From Bacillota bacterium (GTDB taxonomy: Bacteria > Bacillota > Clostridia > Tissierellales > Peptoniphilaceae): 36,237 nt of DNA. This document shows positions 7,021 through 16,736 of this stretch, piece by piece. The translations under genes were made by a program, and so were the position numbers. The DNA is taken from the NCBI GenBank assembly GCA_023394045.1, contig JAEXBN010000003.1, positions 1 through 36,237 on the forward strand, given 5' to 3'. How positions within the stretch are numbered: the first letter of the stretch is position 1; each line of letters opens with the position of its first letter. Below the pieces are notes generated by a model. It had not been told where the DNA came from. It saw nothing but the letters and a program-made list of their open reading frames with translations, and did not search any database.

Positions 7021-8150
7021 CACTCAAACAAATCCTTCACTTTGTCCCAAAAATTTTTTTCTTTCTCTTCCACATGATCATTCATCGCCTCCGCGTAGGC
7101 TCGGAGGGCTTTGGCCTGCTTATCCGATAGATTCTTCGGTGTTTGCACTTCGACGATGAAGTGCAGATCGCCTTTTCGCTTGGAGCGTACATCCGGCATG
7201 CCGGCCTCCCGGATCGTAAACTGCGTCCCGGTCTGCGTTCCTGCGGGGATATGAAATGATGTTTTTCCCTCCATCGTCGGGACATCCACCTCATCGCCCA
7301 AGGTCGCCTGAACAAAGGTAATGGGCATCTTAAAATATAAATCATTGCCATGGCGCTCGTAGAACGACGAAGGCTCGACTCGAAGAATCACATAGACGTC
7401 TCCAGCGGGACCGCCATTGGCTCCTCCATGGCCTTCTCCGTGCATCGGAAGGATATTCCCATCCGCCACGCCCGCCGGAATATGAACGCTCAGCTTCACC
7501 GTTTCAGTTTCACGGCCTTTACCATGGCACACAGGACACTCTTCATCAATCACTTCTCCTGTCCCATGGCAAGTCGGACAAGCCGTTTGCTGAACCATCC
7601 GTCCGAACGGAGAATTGACCTCATGGTGAATCACGCCGCTCCCCTGGCAAGTCGGACAGACCTTCTTCGCCGTCCCATCTTTGGCGCCCGTTCCATGGCA
7701 CGCAGAGCATTCATGATCACGGCGCACGGTAATGGTTCGGTCGGCTCCCTCATAGGCTTCGCGAAAGCTCAGACGCACTTCCATCCGGATATCGCCGCCT
7801 TGTCTTGGGCGCCGGCTCTGTGATTGAGCGCCGCGCGGGCGTCCGAACAGGTCGCCGAACAGATCCCCGAAAATATCGTTCATATCAAACCCAAAGCCGT
7901 AGCCGCCCGGAGTTCCAGCCTGTCCATTTTGATCAAACGCCGCCGCCCCATACGTATCATAGAGCTTTCTTTTTTCGTCATCCTGAAGGATTCCGTACGC
8001 TTCGCTCAATTCATTAAATTTTTTTGCCGCCTCCTCATCTCCCGGATTGAGATCAGGATGATACTGTTTTGCTTTCTGGCGATAAGCACGCTTGATATCG
8101 CTGAGCTGCGCATCCTTGCCAACGCCAAGAACTTCATACGGATCTTTCAA
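7020..8150 (-). CDS. dnaJ: Chaperone protein DnaJ
   Basis: The Hsp40 co-chaperone that delivers substrates to DnaK and stimulates its ATPase. The 376-residue protein has a J domain (residues 1-66) with the HPD motif (YHPDLNPG), a Gly/Phe-rich linker (GGYGFGFDMNDIFGDLFGDLFG), four zinc-finger repeats (CSACHGTG, CPTCQGSG, CPTCHGTG, CPVCHGKG) and the C-terminal substrate-binding domains. The start is TTG at 8150, with AAGGGAG seven bases upstream; a rare start codon may lower output relative to DnaK. A hairpin lies between dnaK and dnaJ. Confidence 0.97.
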   Translation of the reverse strand: MKDPYEVLGVGKDAQLSDIKRAYRQKAKQYHPDLNPGDEEAAKKFNELSEAYGILQDDEKRKLYDTYGAAAFDQNGQAGTPGGYGFGFDMNDIFGDLFGDLFGRPRGAQSQSRRPRQGGDIRMEVRLSFREAYEGADRTITVRRDHECSACHGTGAKDGTAKKVCPTCQGSGVIHHEVNSPFGRMVQQTACPTCHGTGEVIDEECPVCHGKGRETETVKLSVHIPAGVADGNILPMHGEGHGGANGGPAGDVYVILRVEPSSFYERHGNDLYFKMPITFVQATLGDEVDVPTMEGKTSFHIPAGTQTGTQFTIREAGMPDVRSKRKGDLHFIVEVQTPKNLSDKQAKALRAYAEAMNDHVEEKEKNFWDKVKDLFE

Positions 8151-8193
8151 TACACCGCTCCCTTCTCGCTGGGGCCTATTTTACTTGAATAAA

Positions 8194-8226
8194 AGCACAA
8201 AAGAAAGGGCACAGAAGTGCCCTTTC
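8194..8226 (-). terminator. Hairpin with T-rich tail between dnaK and dnaJ, probable partial terminator
   Basis: GAAAGGGCAC (8203-8212) and GTGCCCTTTC (8217-8226) form a perfect 10-bp stem with a four-base loop. On the minus strand the stem is followed by TTTTGTGCTTTT, an imperfect U-tract. It should attenuate transcription, so that dnaK mRNA exceeds dnaJ-prmA-mtaB mRNA, or act as an mRNA 3'-end stabiliser. Confidence 0.65.
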
Positions 8227-8248
8227 CCCATTCGATGAATCCCAGAAA

Positions 8249-10093
8249 TCAGTTATTTTTCTCCTCGTCATCATCGACCACTTCATAATCCGCATCCACA
8301 ACATCGTCGCTGCTCTGCGTATGCGCTGCATCCGATGCTTCCGCGCCCGGCTGCTGGCCCGTCTGCGCATAAAGCTTCTGCGACAGCTGATTGAGTTCGC
8401 TCGTCAGCGCTTCCGTCCGCTTGCGGATCTCTTCCGCATCCTCTCCGGAAGCAACATCTTTGAGGCGGGTGATCTTATCGTTCACCCCATTTTTCTCCTC
8501 ATCAGACAACTTGTCTCCGAGTTCCTTCAATGTGTTCTCCGTCTGGTAGATCAGCGACTCCGCCTGATTCTTTGCCTCAATCAGTTCCTTCTTCTTCTTA
8601 TCTTCGGCCGCATACTGCTCCGCTTCCTTCACGCGGCGATCAATTTCTTCATCCGACAGATGCGTCGACGAGGTGATCGTGATTTTTTGTTCCTTTCCCG
8701 TTCCCAGATCTTTTGCAGAAACATTCACGATGCCGTTGGCGTCAATATCAAAGGAAACCTCAATCTGAGGAATGCCGCGGCGAGCCGCTGGAATTCCAGA
8801 AAGCTGGAAACGTCCCAGCGTCGTATTATCCGCTGCCATCTCGCGCTCACCCTGGAGGACATGAACATCAACCGACGTTTGATTGTCCGCCGCCGTTGTA
8901 AAGATCTGGCTTTTCTTCGTCGGAATCGTCGTATTTCTCGGAATCAGAACCGTCGTCACGCCGCCCAGCGTTTCCAGACCCAGCGACAGCGGCGTCACGT
9001 CCAACAGCAGTAAGTCTTTCACCTCTCCCGTCAGAACGCCGCCCTGAATCGCCGCGCCCAAAGCCACGCATTCATCCGGGTTGATATCTTTCTGAGGATC
9101 CTTCCCCGTCAGTTTCTTCACCAGTTCCTGCACCATCGGAACACGGGTGGATCCGCCGACCAGAAGCACTTTATTCAAATCCGAAGCCGACAGCCCCGCA
9201 TCTTTCAGTGCATCACGAACCGGCTCCTCCGTCTTTTTCACCAGATCGGAAATCAACTCTTCAAATTTTGCGCGAGTGATGTCCATGTTCAAATGCACAG
9301 GCTGGCCATTGACCGCCGTGATGAACGGAAGATTGATATTGGTCGTCATGGCGCTGGACAATTCCTTTTTCGCCTTCTCCGCTGCATCCTTCAGGCGCTG
9401 ATCGCTGGTGGGATCCAAACGCAGATCCACACCATTTTCCTTCTTGAAGGAATCGGCGATATAATCCATCAGTTTGTTATCAAAATCATCGCCGCCCAGG
9501 CGGTTGTTTCCGCGGGTCGCCAGAACTTCAAAGACGCCATCGCCCACTTCCAAAATGGAAACATCGAAGGTCCCGCCGCCCAAATCATAAACCATGATCT
9601 TGGACTGTCCCGAATCTTTATCGACCCCGTAAGCCAGCGCCGCTGCCGTCGGTTCATTGATGATGCGCTTGACCTCCAATCCGGCGATCTTTCCGGCATC
9701 CTTCGTCGCCTGACGCTGCGCATCCGTAAAATAAGCCGGAACCGTGATCACTGCCTCAGAAATATTTTCGCCCAGATAGCTCTCCGCATCCGCCTTCAAT
9801 TTCTGGAGAATCATCGCCGAAATCTCCTGCGGGGTGTAGCCTTTTCCATCAATGGTGACCTTGCGATCGGTTCCCATATCGCGCTTAATTGAAGCAATGG
9901 TTCGATCCGGATTCATAATCGCCTGACGCTTCGCCGTTTCTCCGACCAAGCGCTCCCCATCTTTTGTAAACGCAACCACCGACGGGGTGGTGCGATTTCC
10001 TTCAATATTTGGAATGATCGTGGACTGGCCACCTTCCATAATTGCAACGGCCGAGTTCGTTGTTCCCAAGTCAATGCCGATAATTTTAGCCAT
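8249..10093 (-). CDS. dnaK: Molecular chaperone DnaK (Hsp70)
   Basis: The central ATP-driven cytoplasmic chaperone. The 614-residue length fits the Gram-positive form, which lacks the extra segment of proteobacterial DnaK in the nucleotide-binding domain. Visible motifs are GIDLGTTNS (phosphate 1), [29 protein letters not shown] (phosphate 2) and VGGSTRVP (adenosine site), then the linker [13 protein letters not shown], the beta-sandwich substrate domain, the helical lid and an acidic tail ([10 protein letters not shown]). The ATG at 10093 follows AGGAGG. It is the third gene of the HrcA operon, 13 bases after grpE. Confidence 0.98.
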   Translation of the reverse strand: MAKIIGIDLGTTNSAVAIMEGGQSTIIPNIEGNRTTPSVVAFTKDGERLVGETAKRQAIMNPDRTIASIKRDMGTDRKVTIDGKGYTPQEISAMILQKLKADAESYLGENISEAVITVPAYFTDAQRQATKDAGKIAGLEVKRIINEPTAAALAYGVDKDSGQSKIMVYDLGGGTFDVSILEVGDGVFEVLATRGNNRLGGDDFDNKLMDYIADSFKKENGVDLRLDPTSDQRLKDAAEKAKKELSSAMTTNINLPFITAVNGQPVHLNMDITRAKFEELISDLVKKTEEPVRDALKDAGLSASDLNKVLLVGGSTRVPMVQELVKKLTGKDPQKDINPDECVALGAAIQGGVLTGEVKDLLLLDVTPLSLGLETLGGVTTVLIPRNTTIPTKKSQIFTTAADNQTSVDVHVLQGEREMAADNTTLGRFQLSGIPAARRGIPQIEVSFDIDANGIVNVSAKDLGTGKEQKITITSSTHLSDEEIDRRVKEAEQYAAEDKKKKELIEAKNQAESLIYQTENTLKELGDKLSDEEKNGVNDKITRLKDVASGEDAEEIRKRTEALTSELNQLSQKLYAQTGQQPGAEASDAAHTQSSDDVVDADYEVVDDDEEKNN

Positions 10094-10106
10094 AATATCC
10101 TCCTAA

Positions 10107-10727
10107 TTACTTTGCGACCTTCACCATCGCCGGCCGCACCACTTTTCCATTCAACCGATAGCCCTTTTGCAACGTCTGTATAATGTGATCCGGTTTCACC
10201 ATATCGCTTGCTTCCACCAGCACCGCATTATGAAGCGCCGGATCAAAGGGCTCTCCGTCGCTTTCGATCTCTTCAAGACCATTCTTCGTCAGCACTTCCA
10301 CCAATTGTGTATGAATCATCTCCATCCCGTGATAGAAGTTGTCATGTTCCTTTTCAGAACCCAGCGCACGCTCGAAATTATCTGCGACATCCAGAAGCTG
10401 GATCAAAAGGCGCTCATTGGCGTAACGAATCGTTCCTTCTTTCTCCCGTTCAGCGCGCTTGCGAAAATTCTGAAAATCCGCCTGCAACCGCAGAAGCTGC
10501 ATCTTGATCGGATCTTCCGGAACCGCTTCCTCGACAGAGCCGTTCTCCGAAACGGGCTCTTCTTCCACAGTATCCTCGCTCTCCGCATCCTTCCGCTCGT
10601 CGCTCTCCGCATCCGGCTCTTCCGTCGAATCCGCCTTCGGCTGCTCCGGCTGTTCCGATGCTTCTGATGCATTTTCCCTATCCGAAGGCTTTTGATCCTT
10701 TTGCGGATCGAATCCTGTTTCTTTCAC
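10107..10727 (-). CDS. grpE: Nucleotide exchange factor GrpE
   Basis: GrpE releases ADP from DnaK and so resets the chaperone cycle. The 206-residue protein has an unusually acidic, low-complexity N-terminal 75 residues rich in Glu, Asp and Ser, then the long dimerising helix (LLRLQADFQNFRKRAEREKEG), the conserved LLDVADNFERAL, the KNGLEEIE turn and the C-terminal beta domain (FDPALHNAVL, LQKGYRLNGKVVRPAMVKVAK). The start is GTG at 10727 behind AGGAGGA. It lies between hrcA and dnaK. Confidence 0.96.
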   Translation of the reverse strand: MKETGFDPQKDQKPSDRENASEASEQPEQPKADSTEEPDAESDERKDAESEDTVEEEPVSENGSVEEAVPEDPIKMQLLRLQADFQNFRKRAEREKEGTIRYANERLLIQLLDVADNFERALGSEKEHDNFYHGMEMIHTQLVEVLTKNGLEEIESDGEPFDPALHNAVLVEASDMVKPDHIIQTLQKGYRLNGKVVRPAMVKVAK

Positions 10728-10752
10728 GCTTCCTCCTCTCGTTTTACCATCT

Positions 10753-11778
10753 CTATGAAGAACGTATGGTCATGGAATCCAAATACCGACCCATGCGCTG
10801 TACGTATCCAATCGCCTGCCTGTAATTCATCCGCATCGGACCGATAATTCCCATCAGACCCGGGGAAGACCCGCTGACCTCATAGGGAACGGCAATCACC
10901 GCCGTCTGCTCAAATAGAGGCAACGTGTTTTCGCGGCCGATGCGAACTTGCACACCCCGTTCTCCGGACATGCTGCTGAGGTACTCTTCCACGTACGGAT
11001 CGCTCCGCAGGGCATCCAAAAAATTCAATCCATCCGGAAGCTGCTCTGCATCGCCCAAGCGAAGCCATTTTCCAAGCCCCTCAAACAAAAGCTGCGGCTT
11101 GCGGCTCGATTCCAGCCGCTCCAAAAACGTCGGAACAATTTCGCTCATCAAATTGCCTTTGATGTACGCATTGCTGAAATAATCCGATCGGAGAAAATCC
11201 GCCACCGATCGAAGCGTTCGTCCCTCAAACAGCTCCTGAAAAATCTCTCCGATGCGCATGAGACGCGCATCGCCATAATCCGCTCCCAAGCGAATCAGTT
11301 CCGTTTGAACGAACTTGCTGCGGTAAACAACAACGATCATCACCTCATTCCCCGACAGCGGAATGAACCGGATGGCATCCAGAACATCATTCTCGCGGCC
11401 CGGAACGAGGGCAAAACTGACGGAATCGGTTAAATCGGACATGATGGACAGCACCTGGCTAATGAGGTGATGCGAATCCTGCGATTGCTTCAAAAGGCTT
11501 TTGCTCCCGAGCGCCGGAACCATCTCCGGATCCGGTCCTCTCCGCAACAGCTCATCCACATACCACCGCAACGCTTTTTCAGAAGGCAGGCGCCCTGACG
11601 ACGTATGAGCCTTCTCAAGAAATCCCATATGCTCCAAATCGCTCATTTCATTGCGAATGGTCGCTGCCGAAACATTCATCTGATAATCCCGCTGCAGCGT
11701 CCGGGAACCGATGGGCTGTCCTTCCTGAATATAGGACTGCAGAATCGCTCCGAGAATAAACATCTTACGTTCGTCCAT
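10753..11778 (-). CDS. hrcA: Heat-inducible transcription repressor HrcA
   Basis: HrcA binds CIRCE and represses chaperone operons; GroEL activity keeps it folded and active. The 341-residue protein has an N-terminal winged helix (GSRTLQRDYQMNVSAATIRNEMSDLEHMG, residues about 24-52, then HTSSGRLPSEKALRWYVD) and a C-terminal regulatory domain ending in GIIGPMRMNYRQAIGYV, all characteristic. The frame is open to a GTG at 11793, but the ATG at 11778 is preceded by AAAGGAGGTGG and is chosen. A CIRCE site lies 37 bases upstream, so the gene is autoregulated and co-regulated with grpE-dnaK-dnaJ and the small heat-shock gene. Confidence 0.97.
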   Translation of the reverse strand: MDERKMFILGAILQSYIQEGQPIGSRTLQRDYQMNVSAATIRNEMSDLEHMGFLEKAHTSSGRLPSEKALRWYVDELLRRGPDPEMVPALGSKSLLKQSQDSHHLISQVLSIMSDLTDSVSFALVPGRENDVLDAIRFIPLSGNEVMIVVVYRSKFVQTELIRLGADYGDARLMRIGEIFQELFEGRTLRSVADFLRSDYFSNAYIKGNLMSEIVPTFLERLESSRKPQLLFEGLGKWLRLGDAEQLPDGLNFLDALRSDPYVEEYLSSMSGERGVQVRIGRENTLPLFEQTAVIAVPYEVSGSSPGLMGIIGPMRMNYRQAIGYVQRMGRYLDSMTIRSS

Positions 11779-11814
11779 GCCACCTCCTTTCACTCCGATG
11801 GAGAATCTTTTTTA

Positions 11815-11841
11815 TTATCACTCTTTATCCTTGAGTGCTAA
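11815..11841 (-). promoter_or_regulatory. CIRCE operator of the hrcA-grpE-dnaK-dnaJ operon
   Basis: On the minus strand TTAGCACTC-N9-GAGTGATAA, one base from the consensus. It lies just downstream of the -10 box, at about +5, the classic position for blocking transcription start. Confidence 0.95.
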
Positions 11842-11845
11842 AACT

Positions 11846-11874
11846 ATGATACACGTGTCCGAAACAAATGTCAA
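11846..11874 (-). promoter_or_regulatory. Sigma-A promoter of the heat-shock operon
   Basis: Minus-strand TTGACA (11874-11869), a 17-base spacer and TATCAT (11851-11846), close to consensus. CIRCE begins five bases after the -10 box. Confidence 0.88.
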
Positions 11875-11882
11875 ACGCGTTT

Positions 11883-13157
11883 TTATTGCCGGTCTGTTTT
11901 TTCGATTTGTTCCATCTCCAGCAGCACATCGGAGAAAAAATCATTGGAAAGCATCATCCCTTTTGAAGTAAACGCCAGCCTGCCCTCCTGCTCCAGAATC
12001 AATCCTCGGTTTTCGCCTTTAGTAAAAGTGCGTGGCGCCAGCTCTCTGAGCGAAATGCCATTCCGCTCTCGGAAACGCTCCAGCTCCATTCCCCTGATTT
12101 TACGCATCCCCGTCATCAGCTGTTCAAACAGATCGTCCTTCCTTGAGCGGGGAATTCGTTTGAATAGAGGGCGATCGGTTCCCGCGTATCGGATAAAGCG
12201 ATGAATCCCCCGCGTTACCTCAAATCGTTCCCCCTCCAGATAGCTCGCCGCTCCGATCCCCAATCCAAGATAATCTGATCCGCTCCAATACTTGAGATTA
12301 TGTTTTGAGGCAAAGCCGGGCTTCGAAAAATTTGAAATTTCATAGCGCTCATATCCCAAGGCACTCAGCCCATCCAAAACCTGTTCCATGAGATCCGCTT
12401 GCAGATCCTCTTCATCCCAATCCAGCAATCCCTGTTTTTTCTGAAAGCCAAACCAGGACTGTTCTTCCAGAATCATGGCATACCAAGACACATGCTCCGG
12501 CGCAGCCCGCCCAATCAGATCCAGATCGCGGCTCAACTGTGCCGATGTCTGCCCCGGCAGACCGCTGATAAAATCCATGTTGATGTTCTCAAACCCCGCC
12601 TCTCGAAGCGCGTTCAAGTCATGCCCAACATCCGCTGCGGTATGCGTCCGTCCGATCTTTTGAAGCAGCCCGTCATCCATGGTCTGAACGCCTAACGACA
12701 GGCGGTTGACGCCAGCCTTCCGAAGATCCCGCATCTCCTCTTTCGTTTGCGTGCCCGGATTCATCTCCAGGGTAATTTCTGCGAACGGCGACACCTCGAA
12801 GATCTGACCGAGATGAGTGAGAAGGCGGTTTACCTCTTTTGGCGGAAGAAGCGAAGGCGTGCCCCCGCCAAAAAAAATGGAATCAACGAGGTAGCATGAT
12901 GCCAGATCACGCACCTCTTTCCGCTCCATCTGAGCGTGCAGCGCCTCCAAATAGGGCTCCATGAGCCGCTCTCCATGCGGAATGGCCAGAAAATCACAAT
13001 AGTAGCAGCGTTGCACGCAAAACGGAATGTGCAGATAGATTCCAAGCCGCGGCCGGAGCGCTTCTGTGGAATCGCTCCGCTTTGACCGCAAAGAAGCCTG
13101 CAGTTCAGAGGCTGCAGGCTTAGGGATGAGAAAAGAACGTTCTTCTTGTGGTATCAT
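11883..13157 (-). CDS. hemW: Radical-SAM heme chaperone HemW (HemN-like)
   Basis: HemW belongs to the coproporphyrinogen dehydrogenase family but is known as a heme-binding chaperone rather than a HemN oxidase. The 424-residue product has [14 protein letters not shown] with the CxxxCxxC cluster at C47, C51 and C54, then [48 protein letters not shown] and the HemW-type [21 protein letters not shown]. The ATG at 13157 overlaps the lepA stop by four bases. This gives an N-terminal extension of about 37 residues ahead of the usual start region; a 9-bp inverted repeat lies in the DNA of this extension. The lepA-hemW-hrcA order is standard in Firmicutes. Confidence 0.93.
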   Translation of the reverse strand: MIPQEERSFLIPKPAASELQASLRSKRSDSTEALRPRLGIYLHIPFCVQRCYYCDFLAIPHGERLMEPYLEALHAQMERKEVRDLASCYLVDSIFFGGGTPSLLPPKEVNRLLTHLGQIFEVSPFAEITLEMNPGTQTKEEMRDLRKAGVNRLSLGVQTMDDGLLQKIGRTHTAADVGHDLNALREAGFENINMDFISGLPGQTSAQLSRDLDLIGRAAPEHVSWYAMILEEQSWFGFQKKQGLLDWDEEDLQADLMEQVLDGLSALGYERYEISNFSKPGFASKHNLKYWSGSDYLGLGIGAASYLEGERFEVTRGIHRFIRYAGTDRPLFKRIPRSRKDDLFEQLMTGMRKIRGMELERFRERNGISLRELAPRTFTKGENRGLILEQEGRLAFTSKGMMLSNDFFSDVLLEMEQIEKTDRQ

Positions 13158-14965
13158 TTGTCTTCATCGTATTTCAGTACGCTTAAAAAAGCACTCTGCG
13201 GAATGCTCACATTCCCAATCTGGCGCATCCGCTTTTTTCCCTCTTTTTGTTTCTCCAGCAACTTCTTCTTCCGCGAAATATCCCCGCCATAGCATTTGGA
13301 TAGCACATCCTTGCGCAACGCGGACACCGTCTCACGTGCAATGATCTTTGCCCCAATCGAAGCCTGAATCGGAACCGCAAACTGATGCCGGGGAATTTCT
13401 TTTTTCAGCCGCTCGCAAATGGTTCTTCCTCGCTCATAGGCTTTTTCGCGATGAACAATCAGCGACAAGGCGTCAACCATTTCGCCATTGACTAAAATGT
13501 CCATTTTGACGAGATCCGACTTTTGATATCCCGACAATTCATAATCCAAGCTAGCGTATCCGCGCGTCTTGGATTTCAGCGCATCAAAAAAATCATAGAT
13601 CACTTCGTTCAGCGGCATCGCGTAATGCATACTCACGCGCTGCTCATCGAGATACTCCATGGTTTTATAGGTCGCGCGCCGGCTCTGGCACAATTCCATC
13701 ACCGTTCCGATGAATTCTTTCGGGGTCATGATATCTGCATCGACGACCGGCTCTTCCACCCAGGCGATATCCGTCGGATCCGGAAAATCGGAAGGATTTT
13801 GTATTTCCAGCTCCGTTCCATCGGACAGATGGATCTTGTAAATCACGCTGGGAGCCGTTGCAAGAATGTCCAAGCCAAATTCGCGTTCCAGACGCTCTTC
13901 AATAATTTCCATGTGCAGCATGCCAAGAAAACCGCAGCGGAAGCCGAAACCGAGCGCCACAGAGCTCTCTTTTTCAAACACGAGCGCTGCATCATTCACC
14001 TGCAGTTTCTCCAACGCATCACGAATATTGTTCACTTCTTCATTGGCGGTAGGATAAATTCCCGCATAGACCATTGGAACGACTTTTTTGTATCCCGGAA
14101 GGGGCTCCGCCGCCGGGCGCAGCGCCTCCGTAATCGTATCGCCCACCTGCGCATCGCCCACTGTTTTTATGGACGCAACAACAAATCCCACATCTCCGGT
14201 CGACAGCTCCTCTGTCACCATACGGCTTCCCGCATCATATCCCACTTCATCCACTTCATACTCTTTGCCCGTCGCCATCAGCCGAATCCGTGAACCCGGA
14301 CGAATGGAACCATCCACGACGCGGACAAACATGACGACCCCTTGGTAAGGATCGTAGACCGAATCAAAGATCAGCGCCTTCAACGGCGCCTTCGGATCCC
14401 CATCCGGAGCGGGAATGTGTTTGACGATATCCTCGAGAACATCTCCAATATTGGTTCCGTTTTTAGCGGAAATCAGCGGAATGCCCTCCGTCTCAAATCC
14501 CAATACATGCTCAATTTCTTCTTTCACCATGGGAATATTGGCGCTGGGCAAATCGATTTTGTTGATGACGGGGCGAATTTCCAAATCTTCTTCCAGGGCA
14601 AGATAGGTATTCGCGAGAGTCTGCGCTTCAACGCCCTGTGAGGCATCGACGATGAGAATGGCACCCTCACAGGCCGCAAGAGAGCGGGACACCTCATAAT
14701 TAAAATCGACATGACCCGGCGTGTCGATCAGGTTGAGCGTATACACCTCCCCGTCCTGCGCTTCGTAGAAAAGGCGAACCGCTTTTAACTTGATGGTGAT
14801 CCCCCGCTCGCGTTCCAACTCCATGGAATCAAGCAGCTGATCCTGCATTTCCCGCTGGGTCACCGCACCCGTCGCCTCAATCAGGCGATCCGCTAGGGTC
14901 GATTTGCCATGATCGATATGTGCGATAATCGAAAAATTGCGGATTCTTTCCTGAACGTCTCCCAT
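13154..14965 (-). CDS. lepA: Elongation factor 4 (LepA), ribosome back-translocase GTPase
   Basis: A translational GTPase related to EF-G that acts on stalled or initiating ribosomes. The 603-residue length is typical. The G domain shows [14 protein letters not shown] (P-loop), RGITIK (switch I), DTPGHVDF (switch II) and NKIDLPSA. The EF-G-like domains follow, and the LepA-specific C-terminal domain contains [45 protein letters not shown] (residues about 535-580, shown here as consecutive parts of one basic stretch). It is nine bases downstream of the second signal peptidase gene. Confidence 0.98.
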   Translation of the reverse strand: MGDVQERIRNFSIIAHIDHGKSTLADRLIEATGAVTQREMQDQLLDSMELERERGITIKLKAVRLFYEAQDGEVYTLNLIDTPGHVDFNYEVSRSLAACEGAILIVDASQGVEAQTLANTYLALEEDLEIRPVINKIDLPSANIPMVKEEIEHVLGFETEGIPLISAKNGTNIGDVLEDIVKHIPAPDGDPKAPLKALIFDSVYDPYQGVVMFVRVVDGSIRPGSRIRLMATGKEYEVDEVGYDAGSRMVTEELSTGDVGFVVASIKTVGDAQVGDTITEALRPAAEPLPGYKKVVPMVYAGIYPTANEEVNNIRDALEKLQVNDAALVFEKESSVALGFGFRCGFLGMLHMEIIEERLEREFGLDILATAPSVIYKIHLSDGTELEIQNPSDFPDPTDIAWVEEPVVDADIMTPKEFIGTVMELCQSRRATYKTMEYLDEQRVSMHYAMPLNEVIYDFFDALKSKTRGYASLDYELSGYQKSDLVKMDILVNGEMVDALSLIVHREKAYERGRTICERLKKEIPRHQFAVPIQASIGAKIIARETVSALRKDVLSKCYGGDISRKKKLLEKQKEGKKRMRQIGNVSIPQSAFLSVLKYDEDK

Positions 14966-14974
14966 GCAGCCTCC

Positions 14975-15535
14975 TCAAATCCCACCAAAAGAAGAAAACG
15001 GAAAATAGCGAAATGTGGTTTTCCCGATGATGGATGATGCGGGAATCGGGCCAAAGATGCGGCTATCCCGACTTCCTCCTTCCTCCCGGTTATCGCCCAA
15101 AACAAAAACCTGATCCTTGCCAACCAGCCAGTCCGCCTTATCGCTTGTATGCGTATAAGACGTGTTCACGTAAGGTTCATCCAGCCGTTTTCCATTGATA
15201 TAGACCATGCCGTCTTCAATCTGTACATACTCATTCGGAAATGCAATGATCCGCTTGATATAATCGCGTTGTTCATCCGGCGCATGAAAAACGACAATGT
15301 CGCCGCGCTCTAACTCGTTGAGCGAGAGCCCCAGCTTCATCATCAACAGACGATCCCCGTCCTGAAGCGTATCGTGCATCGACGTGCCTTCCACGACGGT
15401 GCTGGACACAATAAAATGCGTAATAAGAAAAGCAATCAAAATCGCGCTCAGAACAATGCGGATGATTTCTTTCCATTGTAATTCAGAAGTCGGCTTCGCA
15501 GAGGAAGCCGACGTTTGTCTACGTTTTCCTTTCAT
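14975..15535 (-). CDS. lepB: Signal peptidase I (second copy, short form)
   Basis: Cleaves signal peptides from exported proteins on the outer face of the membrane. The 186-residue protein has a short basic cytosolic N-terminus, one membrane segment (about residues 25-45), the catalytic serine motif EGTSMHDTL, the catalytic lysine motif DYIKRIIAFPNE, and GDNREEGGSRDSRIFGPIP near the C-terminus, so both residues of the Ser-Lys dyad are present. The ATG at 15535 follows GAGG. It lies 72 bases after another signal peptidase gene and nine bases before lepA, so all three are probably one operon. Confidence 0.94.
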   Translation of the reverse strand: MKGKRRQTSASSAKPTSELQWKEIIRIVLSAILIAFLITHFIVSSTVVEGTSMHDTLQDGDRLLMMKLGLSLNELERGDIVVFHAPDEQRDYIKRIIAFPNEYVQIEDGMVYINGKRLDEPYVNTSYTHTSDKADWLVGKDQVFVLGDNREEGGSRDSRIFGPIPASSIIGKTTFRYFPFSSFGGI

Positions 15536-15607
15536 GAATCCTCGCTCTGCCTTCCGACCCTGTGCTCAATGAACGGCCGCAGCACCCTCTGCTGAGCCAT
15601 CCATCCA

Positions 15608-16579
15608 TCAATACATGCTCTGAAATTGCGAAATCGGCCAAATCCGCAGCCGTGCCACGCCCTCAATCGCATCTCCTTTGATCGGTCCAAACAGACGGCT
15701 ATCATTACTAGCGCCCTCTTTTCGGTTATCTCCGAGAACAAAGTATTCATCCGAACCCAGCTTCCAGGAGCTGTCGTAATAGGTCACGGTATCCGCATCC
15801 GTCCAGGTGTCCTTGAGCCACTGGCCATTGATGAACACCTTTCCGTCATGGATCTCCACCGTCTCTCCCGGGAGTCCAATCAGACGCTTGACATACAATT
15901 TCACTTGATCCGGGGCATCAATGATCACTACATCTCCGCGCTTCACCTTTCCCAAGTAAGTTGGGATCTTGCTGACGAGAAGAACATTCCCATCGTGCAG
16001 CGTCGGCTCCATGGACGTTCCCTGAACCGTCGTCGCTCCACCAACATAAGTCCGAATCAGAAACGCCAGCACCAAAGCCACCGCAATGGGCAGCACCCAA
16101 TTATAAAAGAAACCGAAAACACCGCCGCGTTCCTTCTCTTCCGACTCTTTTTTTTCTTCAGAGCGGCGGCGCCGACGCTTCATATCCGCCAAAACTGCCC
16201 GGTCATCGGCCTCATCCATCTCCTGGTTGAGGTGATAAGCTGCCGGTTTCTGCTCAGACGATTCACTCTCTTCCTCCGTATCAGAACCATCCGCCTCTTC
16301 CTCCCCCCAAGCGCTCCGCACGTTTTCACGCTCTGGCTCCGTGAAAAAATCGTGTGCGCCCAACGTTGGCAGAGGAATCGTTGCATCCGATACCGGCTCC
16401 TGCTCCGGTTCAGGCGATGCTTCCGGTTCAGGCGATACCTCCGGTTCCAGCGATACCTCCGGTTCAGGCTCATGCACGGATTCGAATGTTTTCACAGTTT
16501 CATCGGAACCATCGGGTTCATTTTCCATAAATAGATCATCCAGCGAGATACGCTGTCTCTCTGTCTTTTTCTCTGTCAT
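15608..16579 (-). CDS. lepB: Signal peptidase I with long acidic, repetitive cytosolic tail (first copy)
   Basis: The C-terminal ~180 residues are a complete signal peptidase I: one membrane segment (NWVLPIAVALVLAFLIRTYV), catalytic serine in QGTSMEPTL, catalytic lysine in LYVKRLIGLPGE, and GDNRKEGASNDSRLFGPI. The first ~145 residues are unusual: acidic, with a Glu-Pro repeat (EPEVSLEPEVSPEPEASPEPEQEP, in shorter form repeated SPEPE) and then a basic patch MKRRRRRSEEKK next to the membrane. Signal peptidases in Gram-positives usually have fewer than 30 cytosolic residues. Starts are possible at GTG 16606, ATG 16600 and ATG 16579; a predicted extended -10 box would put the transcript start near 16610, so the ATG at 16579, with AGAGAGG about ten bases upstream, is preferred. 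Confidence 0.92.
   Translation of the reverse strand: MTEKKTERQRISLDDLFMENEPDGSDETVKTFESVHEPEPEVSLEPEVSPEPEASPEPEQEPVSDATIPLPTLGAHDFFTEPERENVRSAWGEEEADGSDTEEESESSEQKPAAYHLNQEMDEADDRAVLADMKRRRRRSEEKKESEEKERGGVFGFFYNWVLPIAVALVLAFLIRTYVGGATTVQGTSMEPTLHDGNVLLVSKIPTYLGKVKRGDVVIIDAPDQVKLYVKRLIGLPGETVEIHDGKVFINGQWLKDTWTDADTVTYYDSSWKLGSDEYFVLGDNRKEGASNDSRLFGPIKGDAIEGVARLRIWPISQFQSMY
16404..16475 (-). repeat. Four 18-bp tandem repeats inside the first signal peptidase gene
   Basis: TCCGGTT recurs at 16404, 16422, 16440 and 16458, each 18 bases apart, within near-identical units. They encode the six-residue unit EPEVSP and its variants. In-frame gain or loss of units would change the length of the acidic tail without disrupting the enzyme. 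Confidence 0.9.
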
Positions 16580-16616
16580 GTTGTACAAGCCTCTCTTCAT
16601 CGACACATCCTAGTCA

Positions 16617-16625
16617 AGTATAACA
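16617..16625 (-). promoter_or_regulatory. Predicted extended -10 promoter of the signal peptidase-lepA-hemW operon
   Basis: Minus-strand TGTTATACT: an extended TG-N motif followed by TATACT (16622-16617). No good -35 is seen. It falls between the rpsT terminator and the signal peptidase gene. Confidence 0.45.
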
Positions 16626-16683
16626 TACCCGCTCCCGCGAAACGCATCGACTGACCCCGAATTTTAGTTCCACGCAAAAGTAC

Positions 16684-16716
16684 AAAAAAAGAAAGCCCTT
16701 CCTTCGAAAAGCTTTC
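16684..16716 (-). terminator. Intrinsic terminator of rpsT
   Basis: Minus-strand GAAAGC (16716-16711) pairs with GCTTTC (16696-16691), followed by seven T. The stem is short (6 bp) with a 14-base loop that may pair further. Confidence 0.7.
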
Positions 16717-16736
16717 TCCACATGGTTTCAGTTCGA

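Noticed and set aside
13523..14293. 256-codon plus-strand open frame opposite lepA
   Set aside because: Antisense shadow of a highly conserved GTPase; no independent start signals.
15626..16534. 302-codon plus-strand open frame opposite the first signal peptidase
   Set aside because: Arg/Phe-rich repetitive translation caused by the acidic repeat on the other strand.
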